Source of the DNA: Clostridia bacterium
Lineage (GTDB): Bacteria > Bacillota > Clostridia > Oscillospirales > CAG-272
Direction: 5' to 3'
Assembly: GCA_017382555.1 (NCBI GenBank)
Contig: JAFOAB010000234.1
Coordinates: 1 to 7,387 of the forward strand
DNA length: 7,387 bases
Shown: positions 1 through 6,424 of the stretch, piece by piece
Position numbering within the stretch: position 1 is the first letter of the stretch
How the letters are laid out: every line of letters begins with the position of its first letter
Notes under the pieces: model-generated
The model's input: only the letters and a program-made list of their open reading frames with translations
Told to the model about the DNA's origin: nothing
Databases searched by the model: none
Program-made: the position numbers and the translations under genes

Positions 1-1
1 C

Positions 2-1837
2 GCCCATTCCGATGACGGACTGCTGAAGCTCTCAAAAATGGGCGGTGCCGAATGGAAGCACGCAAAGAGCCGCGCCAAGAGCGCCGTCAGCGATATGGCA
101 AAGGAGCTAATAAAGCTTTATGCCGAGCGTATGCGTCTGCCGGGCTTTGCGTTCCCCAAGGACGATGATTATCAGCGCGAGTTTGAGCTTGCCTTTGAAT
201 ATGAGGAGACCGACTCCCAGCTTGATGCTATCCTCGATATAAAGGAGGATATGCAGCAGCCGCACCCGATGGACCGCTTGCTTTGCGGTGACGTTGGATA
301 CGGAAAAACGGAGGTTGCGCTTCGTGCGGCATTTAAGGCAATGGAGGCGGGCAAGCAGGTTGCACTTCTCTGCCCCACCACCATACTTGCCTTCCAGCAT
401 TACACCACCGCGCTTGCGAGAATGCGCGATTTCCCCATTCGAATTGAAATGATCTCCCGCTTCCGCACACCAAAGCAGCAGGCGGAAATACTCCGCAAGC
501 TGAAGCGCGGAGATATCGACCTTATCGTGGGTACGCACACGCTGCTGTACGGCAAGGCGGAATTCAAGGACCTCGGACTTGTAATTATAGACGAGGAGCA
601 ACGCTTCGGAGTTGCACAAAAGGAGCGCTTGAAGCAAGCGGCAAGCGGTGTTGACGTGCTGATGCTTTCGGCAACTCCCATACCGCGCACGCTCAGTATG
701 GCGATCGGCGGCATCAGAGATATGTCGATACTCGACACGCCTCCCGTTGACCGACAGCCCGTACAGACCTACGTGCTTGAATACGATGCACTTATTATTG
801 AGGATGCAATAAGGCGCGAGCTTTCGCGCGGCGGACAGGTATTTTACCTCTATAACCGCACCGAATCCATCAACCGCATTGCCGCCCGAATTGCCGAAAG
901 GGTTCCCGGCGCAAGAGTTGCCGTTGCACACGGACAGATGGATAAGGACGAAATAGAGGACGTTTGGCGCTCGCTTGTCAATGCGGAGATCGACGTGCTT
1001 GTTTGCACAAGCATAATCGAGACGGGCGTTGACGTACCAAATGCCAACACGCTGATAATTGAGGATGCCGACAGACTCGGTCTTTCACAGCTGCACCAGC
1101 TCCGCGGACGTGTAGGCCGCTCCGGCAGACGTGCTTTTGCGTACTTCACCTTCCGCGAGGGCAAGGCGCTTACCGAGATTGCGGAAAAGCGACTTAACGC
1201 AATAAGGGAGTACGCACAGTTTGGTGCGGGCTTCCGCGTTGCACTGCGCGACCTCGAGATACGCGGTGCGGGCAATATGCTTGGTGCCGAGCAGCACGGT
1301 CACCTCGATGCCGTGGGTTATGACCTTTATATGAAGCTGCTTTCCGAGGCGGTTTTGGAGGAAAGAGGCGAAAAGGTGGAAAAGGAAGCGGAATGCTCCA
1401 TCGATTTGAAGATCGATGCCTATATCCCCGAAAGCTATATCTCCTCCCCCGGTCAGCGCATCGAGCAATATAAGCACATCGCAACGATACGCACCGACGA
1501 GGATGCGGATGATATTGCGGATGCACTGCTCGACCGCTACGGCGAATACCCCGTTTGTGTGGAAAACCTTATCGCAATTGCGCTTATCAAGGCTTCGTGC
1601 CAGCGCTTCGGCTTTACGAGGCTGGAGCAGCGCGAGGGACAGCTTATATTCCATATTCCCGAGCTTGATGCGGGTGCATGGGTAAATATGTTCCACGCAC
1701 TTCCCGACTTCCGTCTGCGTGCAGCACCGGGCGAGCCATCACGCGTGTTCGTGCAGATACCCAAAAAGATGACCTCTCTGAAGGCGGCACAAAAGCTGCT
1801 TGAAACCTATGCTCTTCAAGTAACCGACAAAGAATGA
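2..1837 (+). CDS. mfd: Transcription-repair coupling factor Mfd, C-terminal part (5' end outside window)
   Basis: Mfd is a cytoplasmic DNA translocase that pushes RNA polymerase stalled at DNA lesions off the template and recruits UvrA. The frame is open to the left edge, so the ATG at 38 is internal; about 611 residues are visible, roughly half of the family's usual 1150. Counting from that Met, the start shows the end of the RNA-polymerase-interacting region (GGAEW and LIKLYAER). Then come the RecG-like motor motifs: Walker A GDVGYGKT (84-91), DEEQ box (185-188), SATPIPRT (211-218), motif V around TSIIETGVDVP (324-334) and motif VI QLRGRVGRSGRR (354-365). The TRG translocation motif follows (about 389-421, with GAGFRVALRDLEIRGAG), then the C-terminal autoinhibitory TRCF domain (about 453-590), which appears complete. 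No frameshift is seen. The next gene is on the same strand 159 bp downstream and is probably co-transcribed, since no convincing terminator lies between them. RecG is excluded by the TRG and TRCF domain context. Confidence 0.97.
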   Translation, partial: AHSDDGLLKLSKMGGAEWKHAKSRAKSAVSDMAKELIKLYAERMRLPGFAFPKDDDYQREFELAFEYEETDSQLDAILDIKEDMQQPHPMDRLLCGDVGYGKTEVALRAAFKAMEAGKQVALLCPTTILAFQHYTTALARMRDFPIRIEMISRFRTPKQQAEILRKLKRGDIDLIVGTHTLLYGKAEFKDLGLVIIDEEQRFGVAQKERLKQAASGVDVLMLSATPIPRTLSMAIGGIRDMSILDTPPVDRQPVQTYVLEYDALIIEDAIRRELSRGGQVFYLYNRTESINRIAARIAERVPGARVAVAHGQMDKDEIEDVWRSLVNAEIDVLVCTSIIETGVDVPNANTLIIEDADRLGLSQLHQLRGRVGRSGRRAFAYFTFREGKALTEIAEKRLNAIREYAQFGAGFRVALRDLEIRGAGNMLGAEQHGHLDAVGYDLYMKLLSEAVLEERGEKVEKEAECSIDLKIDAYIPESYISSPGQRIEQYKHIATIRTDEDADDIADALLDRYGEYPVCVENLIAIALIKASCQRFGFTRLEQREGQLIFHIPELDAGAWVNMFHALPDFRLRAAPGEPSRVFVQIPKKMTSLKAAQKLLETYALQVTDKE

Positions 1838-1844
1838 TTTTTTT

Positions 1845-1959
1845 GCTTTATTCGCCCTCGTCATCCTCGAGCTTAGTGATGCCCCTTCGGGATTCTTCGC
1901 TACGCTCAAGAATGACAGCGAAGGGGCATCCGAAGCGAAGGATCTTGGGTGAATAAAGC
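1845..1959. repeat. Nested palindromic intergenic element (MITE/REP-like)
   Basis: Almost the whole mfd-prsA gap is one imperfect inverted repeat. The outer arms are GCTTTATTCGCCC (1845-1857) and GGGTGAATAAAGC (1947-1959), 12 of 13 paired with the odd pair a G-U wobble in RNA. Inside are ATCCT/AGGAT (1863-1867 with 1939-1943), then a perfect 12-bp pair GATGCCCCTTCG (1878-1889) with CGAAGGGGCATC (1919-1930), and an inner hairpin ATTCTT/AAGAAT (1892-1897 with 1908-1913). It also contains three related units in alternating orientation: + strand from 1860 (GTCATCCTCGAGC), - strand from 1916 back to 1891 (GTCATTCTTGAGC, then GTAGCGAAGAATC), and + strand 1932-1944 (GAAGCGAAGGATC). No coding frame fits it. 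It resembles short dispersed intergenic repeats of gut Clostridia, but dispersal cannot be shown from one window. There is no T-run on either strand after the outer stem, so it is not a standard terminator. Confidence 0.75.
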
Positions 1960-1984
1960 AATCAAAAAGCTCCATAAACAAAAC

Positions 1985-1991
1985 AAGGCGG
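1985..1991 (+). promoter_or_regulatory. Shine-Dalgarno-like site that fixes the lipoprotein start
   Basis: AAGGCGG lies 5 nt before the ATG at 1997. It is an imperfect match to AGGAGG, but no better site precedes the in-frame GTG at 1949, which lies inside the palindromic element. The site therefore supports the ATG start, as does the lipoprotein signal peptide that begins there. Confidence 0.55.
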
Positions 1992-1996
1992 TTAAT

Positions 1997-3097
1997 ATGA
2001 AAAAAAGAATTTTAAAGCTTATTGCACTTATGACGTGCGCGATATGTCTCATCCTTGCCCTTCCCTCCTGCGGCAAGGGTGCGGCGGTAATGACCTATAA
2101 GGATTACACCGTGGACGTAAATTACTACACCTTCTGGCTTTCGCGCTTCAAGGCAAACTTCATTACCTACTATATAGACGTTGAGGACACGGATGAATAT
2201 TACGATTCCGTACTGACCGAGGACGGCAGAACGGCAAACGAGATAATGACACAGATCTCCGACGATGCCGTGAAAAACTATCTTGTCAGCGAGTATCTCT
2301 GCGACGTATACGGCTTGAAGCTCCCCTCCTCCGTGCTTGATTCCATAGACAATGAGATAAACACGCTTATAAAGGATTTTGCGGATGGAAGCAAAAGCGC
2401 CTTCAACACCCTTCTGGCAGAATACGGCATAAATCGCAAAATGCTCCGCGATATCTATATCATTGAAACCAAGGCAGGACTGTTTTACGAATTTTACGCG
2501 GAAAATTACATCAAGCCGCAGCTTGACACCGAGGCATATGAAAGCTTCTGCAAGACGGATTACGCAAAGGCGGATTTCATTTACGTTACCACCGAGTTCG
2601 GCTATAACACCGACGAAAACGGCAACTTCATCTATGACGATGCGGGAAGCTACCAGATAAAGTACACGGAAGCGGAGCGCAACGCACAGCTTGCAAAGGT
2701 AGCGGAAATAGAAAGCAAATTGAACGGCGAGAACTTCAACACGATGCGCGATGAGTACAATGAGGATCCCGCAAAGGACGTGTACCCGAACGGCTATTAT
2801 TTCTATGCAGATATGCCCTACGATACGACAGTACTGAACGCTGTCCTCTCCATGACACCGGGTGAAATCAAGCGCGTGGACACCTCCTACGGCGTGTACT
2901 TCGTGCGCCGCCTCAGCACCGAAAAGGACGCATACAGCAAGGAGGAAAACTCCGACTTTTTCGAGGATTTCGAAACGCGCCTTATCGACAGCATATTTAA
3001 CGAAATGATGGACGAGGAGCTCTCCAAGGTAGTAATCAACGAGGAAGCAAAAAAGGACATCACCATAAAAACCGTTAAGGCTTGTATGGATTTTTAA
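1997..3097 (+). CDS. PrsA/SurA-like (parvulin-type) foldase lipoprotein, divergent
   Basis: Predicted membrane-anchored extracytoplasmic lipoprotein of 366 residues that helps fold exported proteins. I chose the ATG at 1997 because it gives a classical type II signal peptide: MKKR, a hydrophobic core, then lipobox LPSC with the lipidated Cys at 25. An in-frame GTG at 1949 would add 16 residues encoded partly by an intergenic repeat. A SurA-N-like helical region covers about 80-170. The parvulin-like domain at about 190-307 shows ADFIYV in place of the family's first strand, FNTMRDEYNEDP (247-258) in place of the usual F..LA.EYSEDP, and MTPGEIKRVDTSYGVYFVRR (286-305) in place of the usual PGE-V.T.YGYH segment. 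A roughly 25-residue Asp/Asn-rich insertion follows the first strand (about 200-225). The protein contains no histidine, so both His residues typical of active parvulins are missing; it may be a chaperone rather than an isomerase. It follows mfd, as PrsA-like genes often do in Clostridia. The fold assignment is fairly secure, the activity is not. Confidence 0.8.
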   Translation: MKKRILKLIALMTCAICLILALPSCGKGAAVMTYKDYTVDVNYYTFWLSRFKANFITYYIDVEDTDEYYDSVLTEDGRTANEIMTQISDDAVKNYLVSEYLCDVYGLKLPSSVLDSIDNEINTLIKDFADGSKSAFNTLLAEYGINRKMLRDIYIIETKAGLFYEFYAENYIKPQLDTEAYESFCKTDYAKADFIYVTTEFGYNTDENGNFIYDDAGSYQIKYTEAERNAQLAKVAEIESKLNGENFNTMRDEYNEDPAKDVYPNGYYFYADMPYDTTVLNAVLSMTPGEIKRVDTSYGVYFVRRLSTEKDAYSKEENSDFFEDFETRLIDSIFNEMMDEELSKVVINEEAKKDITIKTVKACMDF

Positions 3098-3101
3098 ATA
3101 T

Positions 3102-3142
3102 AAAATAGCAGTAAAGAAAACGCGTTTCTTTACTGCTATTTT
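3102..3142. terminator. Perfect 18-bp hairpin between convergent genes, probably bidirectional terminator
   Basis: AAAATAGCAGTAAAGAAA (3102-3119) pairs perfectly with 3125-3142 around a 5-nt loop ACGCG. It starts 4 nt after the stop of the + strand lipoprotein and ends 2 nt before the stop codon of the - strand LRR gene. On the + strand the stem runs into TTTTTATTATTTC, a good tail for the lipoprotein gene. On the - strand the arm ends in TTTT and then ATATTT, so it can plausibly serve the LRR gene too. The stem is AT-rich, which makes it weaker than its length suggests. Confidence 0.85.
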
Positions 3143-3144
3143 TA

Positions 3145-6100
3145 TTATTTCTTTTTCTTGACCAATATAACGGCAACAGCAACGGCAGTCAAAACAGCCG
3201 CGCCTATGCATATCACCGTTACGGAAACACCGTTTTTCTCCCCATTCCTTGCATCGGACGGAGGCACAGTGCCGCTAGCATCCGTCACAGCATCGGTTGA
3301 AGGCTCCGTTGCAGGCTCTGTTTTCGGTTCGGTCTCAGGCATCGTTGCAGGTTCTGTTGAAGGTTCAGTTATCGGGGCCTCAATATCTACAAACATTGCT
3401 CCGGATTTTTCAGCAAGAGCTTCTGCTGCAGAATTGACGTATCCAATTACTCGGATATCTGGTATGTGGTGGTTAAAGTCCAAACTGTTTTTAAGCACCA
3501 AAGCATACTCGTCAAATTCCGTATACTTTGAAAGAACTGTAATTTCCCGCAAAGCAATATTTGCGGCAAATGCGTTCTCACCCACGGTTTTTAAACTCTC
3601 AGGCAACGAAATACGCTCCAGAGCACGGCAATCAGAAAACGCGCCGTTCTTTATATGCTCAACTCCCTCCGAGATCTTCAGCGTTTTTATGCACTTACAG
3701 TTCGAAAAGGCTTTCTCATCTATAACGGTAACGGTATTTGGAATTACCAGTTCTTCGATACCGGAGCAGCCTGAAAATGCCATTACGCCTATATGGGTCA
3801 ATCGGTCGGGGAACTTTATCTTTTTCAGACTTGTGCAATAAGAAAACGCTTCCTTTTCAATAACGGTCAATCCGTTCGGAATAACTATTTCCGTAAGAGC
3901 GGAACACCCTGCGAATGCCGATTCTCCAAGTGTTTTCAAGCTGTCGGGGAGGGAAACACTTTCGAGATCATAACAATATCTGAACGCATACTTGCCTATG
4001 GACTCCACCCCTTCGGGAATGTCTATTTGCTTGAGCGCGGTATCGCTAAACGCATCGCTGTCTATAATTCTCAGCGAGCTTGGCAGGGCTATGGAGCTGA
4101 GCTTTTTGCAATCTCCGAACGTATTGTATCCGATGGACGTCAATGTGCTTGGTAATTCAACCTTTACAAGCTCCCTGCAATCATGAAATGCATTATTGGA
4201 CAGCTCCTTGATCCCCTCGGGAACGGTTACCGAAACAAGTCCGGCATGCTGAAAGATGCTCGTTCCGATGCTGACAAGTGAATTCGGAAGAACTATGGAT
4301 TTCAATTTTTCGCATCCCGTAAAAGCACTATCGCCAATACGTTTTACACCGTTACCCATATCCACGTCAGCAAGCACGGAGCAATAGTAAAACGCTTTCG
4401 CTCCAATCTGCGAAACTGTATCTGCAGCGATAACACTAACAAGCTTTGGATACTTATAAAAAGCAAAATTTGCTATATCGGTAACTCCGTCTTCTATAAC
4501 AACGTGGGTAATGTTGTGTTTATAAAAAGCCCACGGCTGCTCACCGGCGTTCGCCCATCCGGGCATATCTCCCTTGCCGGAGATCACAAGCTTTTTGCGG
4601 TCATAGAGCGTCCATGTAAGCGTATCGCCAAGCTTTCCAAACTTGCCGGTAGCCGTTACGTTGCTTACTTCCGTACCGGGCACCTTTTCCGTATCAGGGG
4701 CGGAGGTCTGCGGCGGCTCGGTCACGGGCTCGGTCACGGGCTCGGTCACAGGCTCGGTCACGGAACCTTCAAGAGCTTCGAAGGATACGCCATACTTCTT
4801 TGCATATTTCTCCGCCGTTGAATTGGGATATCCTACCAATCTTGCGCCGTTATAAGACTGAAAATTGGGATCACTTAAAAGCTCGTCAACGAACTCCGCA
4901 TCGGGGGAAAGGACTGTAATAACCTTGGCACTGTCGCGCAGGGACCACTGTCCTAATTTCGTTACACTTGCGGGTATCGTTATTTCGCTCATTGCACTGC
5001 AATTATCGAAAGCACACCTACACAATTCAGTTACCCCGTACGGCAACACGACGTCACCGAGCATTTTGCATTGGGAAAACGCCTCCGCCCCAATTATTTT
5101 AAGAGTACTTGGGAAGGTAACGCTTTTTAGTTCTCTGCAAAAACTGAACGCCGTTTCTCCGATCGACGTGATGCCCTCGGGTATCTCAACCGTTTCAAGA
5201 CCGCTTAGGAAAAACGCTCCCATGGGTATAGCGCCTATCCCTCCGGGGATCTTCAGATTTTTTAATGCAGTACAAGTTGAAAACGCCCTTTTTCCGAGAG
5301 TAGTCAAGCTGTCGGGGAGAATAACGTCTTTTAGCTTCTCGCAGTTATTGAACGCTCTTTCTCCGATCTCAGTTACACCCTCAGGCGCAGTAAAGCTTAT
5401 AAGTCCCGAATTTTCAAACGCATTCTTGCCTATCGTTTTTATTGATGAAGGAAGTAATATTGTTTTTAAGTTGTAACAATTAATAAAGGCCCCATCTTGA
5501 ATCACGGTTACACTCTCAGGTATGGTTATGTTGGATATTCCCGAGCCTTTGAACAATTCTTTTTCAATAGTTTGCAGTCCGTCAGGAAGAGTAAGGCTTG
5601 TAAGCTTGGAACAAGCCATAAACGCCGAGCTTTTTATCGATGTTATGCCCTGCGGAAACTCGATTTCCGAAATCCCGCTTGCCTGAAAAAAATTACTCGG
5701 TATACACGTCAATCCAGCCGGCAATCTTACCGTTCTCAAAGCTTTACATTTATAGAACACACCTGTTCCGAGATTTGTTGCACTGTTTGGCAGTGAAACA
5801 TACTCAAGCTTGGCGTTTTCCGAAAATGCCCAATCGTCAATATATTGCACTCCCTCGGAAATATTCAAGCTTACCAGATTCTCGCAATTATTGAACGCAT
5901 ATTTTCCGATACTAATAACCGTTGAAGGTATTGCAACAGTTTTAAGATTCTTAAATCCCACAAACATGCAGCAACCCACATTTTCCACCCCGGCTTGGAT
6001 AGTGACGCTTTGAATGCTGTCGGAGTATTTCTTCCAGGGCGGTGCGGACGATTTTGTCCAGTCCTCCATTTTACCATTTCCGCTTATTATAAGACTTTCG

Positions 6101-6252
6101 TCGGCATATAACGTCCATGTAAGATTATTGCCTTCGGCGCCAAAAGTGCCGGAATTACTTACCTCCGCCGCAAAAGAATTAAACGAAAGCGCCGAAACAT
6201 CGAGTATAACGCAAATAATCAACGCAAAGAATGAAACAAAAAGTTTTCTCAT
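3145..6252 (-). CDS. BspA-type leucine-rich-repeat surface protein, tandem-duplicated, with TEP stalk and C-terminal membrane anchor
   Basis: Large exported protein of 1035 residues; BspA-type LRR (LRR_5) proteins often act in adhesion or host contact, but no specific ligand can be inferred here. Order: signal peptide 1 to about 28 (MRKLF, hydrophobic core, SFA-AE cleavage); lead domain 35-92 (LTWTLYADESLIISGNGKM); about 16 LRR units of 22-23 residues to about 445, of the form P..(V/L)..IG..AF..C..L..(V/I).(I/L); cap domain to about 494 (LVGYPNSTAEKYAKKYG); TEP linker 499-513; second lead domain 536-592 (LTWTLYDRKKLVISGKGDM); about 14 LRR units to about 905; second cap to about 957 (VIGYVNSAAEALAEKSG); degenerate TEP linker 961-986; transmembrane segment about 1009-1030; tail KKKK. 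No LPxTG sorting motif is present. The ATG at 6252 is preceded by GGAGGT with a 6-nt gap. The gene is visibly more AT-rich and freer in codon use than both neighbours, which fits an accessory or transferred gene. No truncation or frameshift is seen. Confidence 0.93.
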   Translation of the reverse strand: MRKLFVSFFALIICVILDVSALSFNSFAAEVSNSGTFGAEGNNLTWTLYADESLIISGNGKMEDWTKSSAPPWKKYSDSIQSVTIQAGVENVGCCMFVGFKNLKTVAIPSTVISIGKYAFNNCENLVSLNISEGVQYIDDWAFSENAKLEYVSLPNSATNLGTGVFYKCKALRTVRLPAGLTCIPSNFFQASGISEIEFPQGITSIKSSAFMACSKLTSLTLPDGLQTIEKELFKGSGISNITIPESVTVIQDGAFINCYNLKTILLPSSIKTIGKNAFENSGLISFTAPEGVTEIGERAFNNCEKLKDVILPDSLTTLGKRAFSTCTALKNLKIPGGIGAIPMGAFFLSGLETVEIPEGITSIGETAFSFCRELKSVTFPSTLKIIGAEAFSQCKMLGDVVLPYGVTELCRCAFDNCSAMSEITIPASVTKLGQWSLRDSAKVITVLSPDAEFVDELLSDPNFQSYNGARLVGYPNSTAEKYAKKYGVSFEALEGSVTEPVTEPVTEPVTEPPQTSAPDTEKVPGTEVSNVTATGKFGKLGDTLTWTLYDRKKLVISGKGDMPGWANAGEQPWAFYKHNITHVVIEDGVTDIANFAFYKYPKLVSVIAADTVSQIGAKAFYYCSVLADVDMGNGVKRIGDSAFTGCEKLKSIVLPNSLVSIGTSIFQHAGLVSVTVPEGIKELSNNAFHDCRELVKVELPSTLTSIGYNTFGDCKKLSSIALPSSLRIIDSDAFSDTALKQIDIPEGVESIGKYAFRYCYDLESVSLPDSLKTLGESAFAGCSALTEIVIPNGLTVIEKEAFSYCTSLKKIKFPDRLTHIGVMAFSGCSGIEELVIPNTVTVIDEKAFSNCKCIKTLKISEGVEHIKNGAFSDCRALERISLPESLKTVGENAFAANIALREITVLSKYTEFDEYALVLKNSLDFNHHIPDIRVIGYVNSAAEALAEKSGAMFVDIEAPITEPSTEPATMPETEPKTEPATEPSTDAVTDASGTVPPSDARNGEKNGVSVTVICIGAAVLTAVAVAVILVKKKK
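3163..3228 (-). other. C-terminal transmembrane anchor of the LRR protein
   Basis: Residues 1009-1030 form an uninterrupted hydrophobic stretch rich in V, A and I, followed by V and four lysines at the very end. This is a stop-transfer segment with a positive-inside tail. It has the hydrophobic-plus-basic half of a sortase signal but no LPxTG before it, where the sequence instead reads PPSDARNGEKNG. I infer direct membrane anchoring with the LRR modules outside. Confidence 0.75.
3294..3375 (-). repeat. Degenerate TEP-repeat stalk before the membrane anchor
   Basis: Encodes ITEPSTEPATMPETEPKTEP and further TEP units between the second cap domain and the transmembrane segment. Thr, Glu and Pro dominate, giving an extended, probably wall-spanning stalk. 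Codons for the same residues vary (ACT, ACA, ACG, ACC; CCT, CCG; GAA, GAG) and one unit is broken to MPE, so this array is old compared with the near-identical one at 4715-4762. Confidence 0.8.
3379..4647 (-). repeat. Second copy of the lead-LRR-cap module in the LRR protein
   Basis: Residues 536-958. It repeats the order of the first module: an FG..G..LTWTLY...L.ISG.G.M..W lead domain with PW and Y at the same spacing, about 14 LRR units, and an ITVLS...EF...GY.NS.AE..A cap. Hand alignment of the first 59 lead-domain residues of the two copies gives about 25 identities, so the duplication is real but old. Confidence 0.85.
4715..4762 (-). repeat. Four 12-bp tandem repeats encoding VTEP units
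   Basis: Four consecutive copies of GGCTCGGTCACG (+ strand) at 4715-4726, 4727-4738, 4739-4750 and 4751-4762, with a single difference (A at 4750). Read on the - strand they encode VTEPVTEPVTEPVTEP between the two LRR modules. The unit is a multiple of three, so copy-number changes would alter linker length without shifting frame. The block is also much more GC-rich than the LRR-coding DNA around it. Confidence 0.93.
4771..6150 (-). repeat. First copy of the lead-LRR-cap module in the LRR protein
   Basis: Residues 35-494: lead domain, about 16 LRR units and cap, equivalent to residues 536-958. It carries about two LRR units more than the second copy. Most units are 23 residues with a Cys after AF..; units at about 178, 223, 268 and 336 are 22 residues and lack the Cys. 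Confidence 0.85.
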
Positions 6253-6258
6253 ATCCGT

Positions 6259-6304
6259 ACCTCCGATCTGTTTTCATTGTATCACTAAAAGAAGAAAAAG
6301 TAAA
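6259..6304 (-). promoter_or_regulatory. Promoter and ribosome binding site of the LRR gene
   Basis: On the - strand: -35 TTTACT (6304-6299), a 17-nt spacer, then -10 TACAAT (6281-6276) preceded by TGA, giving an extended -10 (TGnTACAAT). Both boxes and the spacing fit a housekeeping sigma-70/SigA promoter. Downstream is GGAGGT (6264-6259), a near-perfect Shine-Dalgarno site 6 nt from the ATG at 6252. The predicted leader is short, about 20 nt, so no riboswitch or attenuator fits. The gene should be transcribed independently of nifJ, whose terminator lies just upstream on the same strand. Confidence 0.7.
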
Positions 6305-6388
6305 CCTTTTCAAATCAACGAATGGGCATTTATATGCAACGATCGTTCCGTTTGTGTTTTCAGTTTCATTCATTACACCGACAAGCTG

Positions 6389-6424
6389 AAAAAATGCCGT
6401 TGCGCTTTCGCGCAACGGCATTTT
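6389..6424 (-). terminator. Rho-independent terminator of nifJ
   Basis: A perfect 15-bp stem: AAAATGCCGTTGCGC (6391-6405) with its complement at 6410-6424. Read on the - strand the loop is GAAA closed by a C-G pair, a stable GNRA tetraloop, and the stem is followed by a run of six T (complement of the six A at 6389-6394). It begins about 20 nt after the nifJ stop codon. On the + strand the tail is only four T, so it is oriented for nifJ. Confidence 0.93.

Noticed and set aside
107..931. 274-residue open frame antisense to mfd
   Set aside because: It overlaps the highly conserved helicase motifs of mfd and has no recognisable domain, so it is a shadow frame.
1845..1959. Palindromic element considered as a terminator for mfd
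   Set aside because: The outer stem is not followed by a T-run on either strand, and the nested alternating units fit a repeat element better.
2012..3211. 399-residue open frame antisense to the lipoprotein gene
   Set aside because: It lies opposite a gene with a clear signal peptide and family motifs, shows no recognisable domain, and runs through the terminator hairpin. It is an artefact of codon usage on the other strand.
4865..5476. 203-residue open frame on the + strand inside the LRR gene
   Set aside because: It is the complement of the LRR repeats; its apparent internal repetition mirrors the 66-69 bp periodicity of the real gene.
3379..6150. Regular periodic repeats considered as a CRISPR array
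   Set aside because: The periodicity is in protein-coding LRR units with diverged DNA and no constant repeat with unique spacers; the reading frame is open throughout.
6179..6421. Possible small protein of 80 residues between the LRR gene and nifJ (- strand)
   Set aside because: It begins inside the nifJ terminator hairpin, lacks a ribosome binding site and ends inside the LRR signal-peptide region in another frame.
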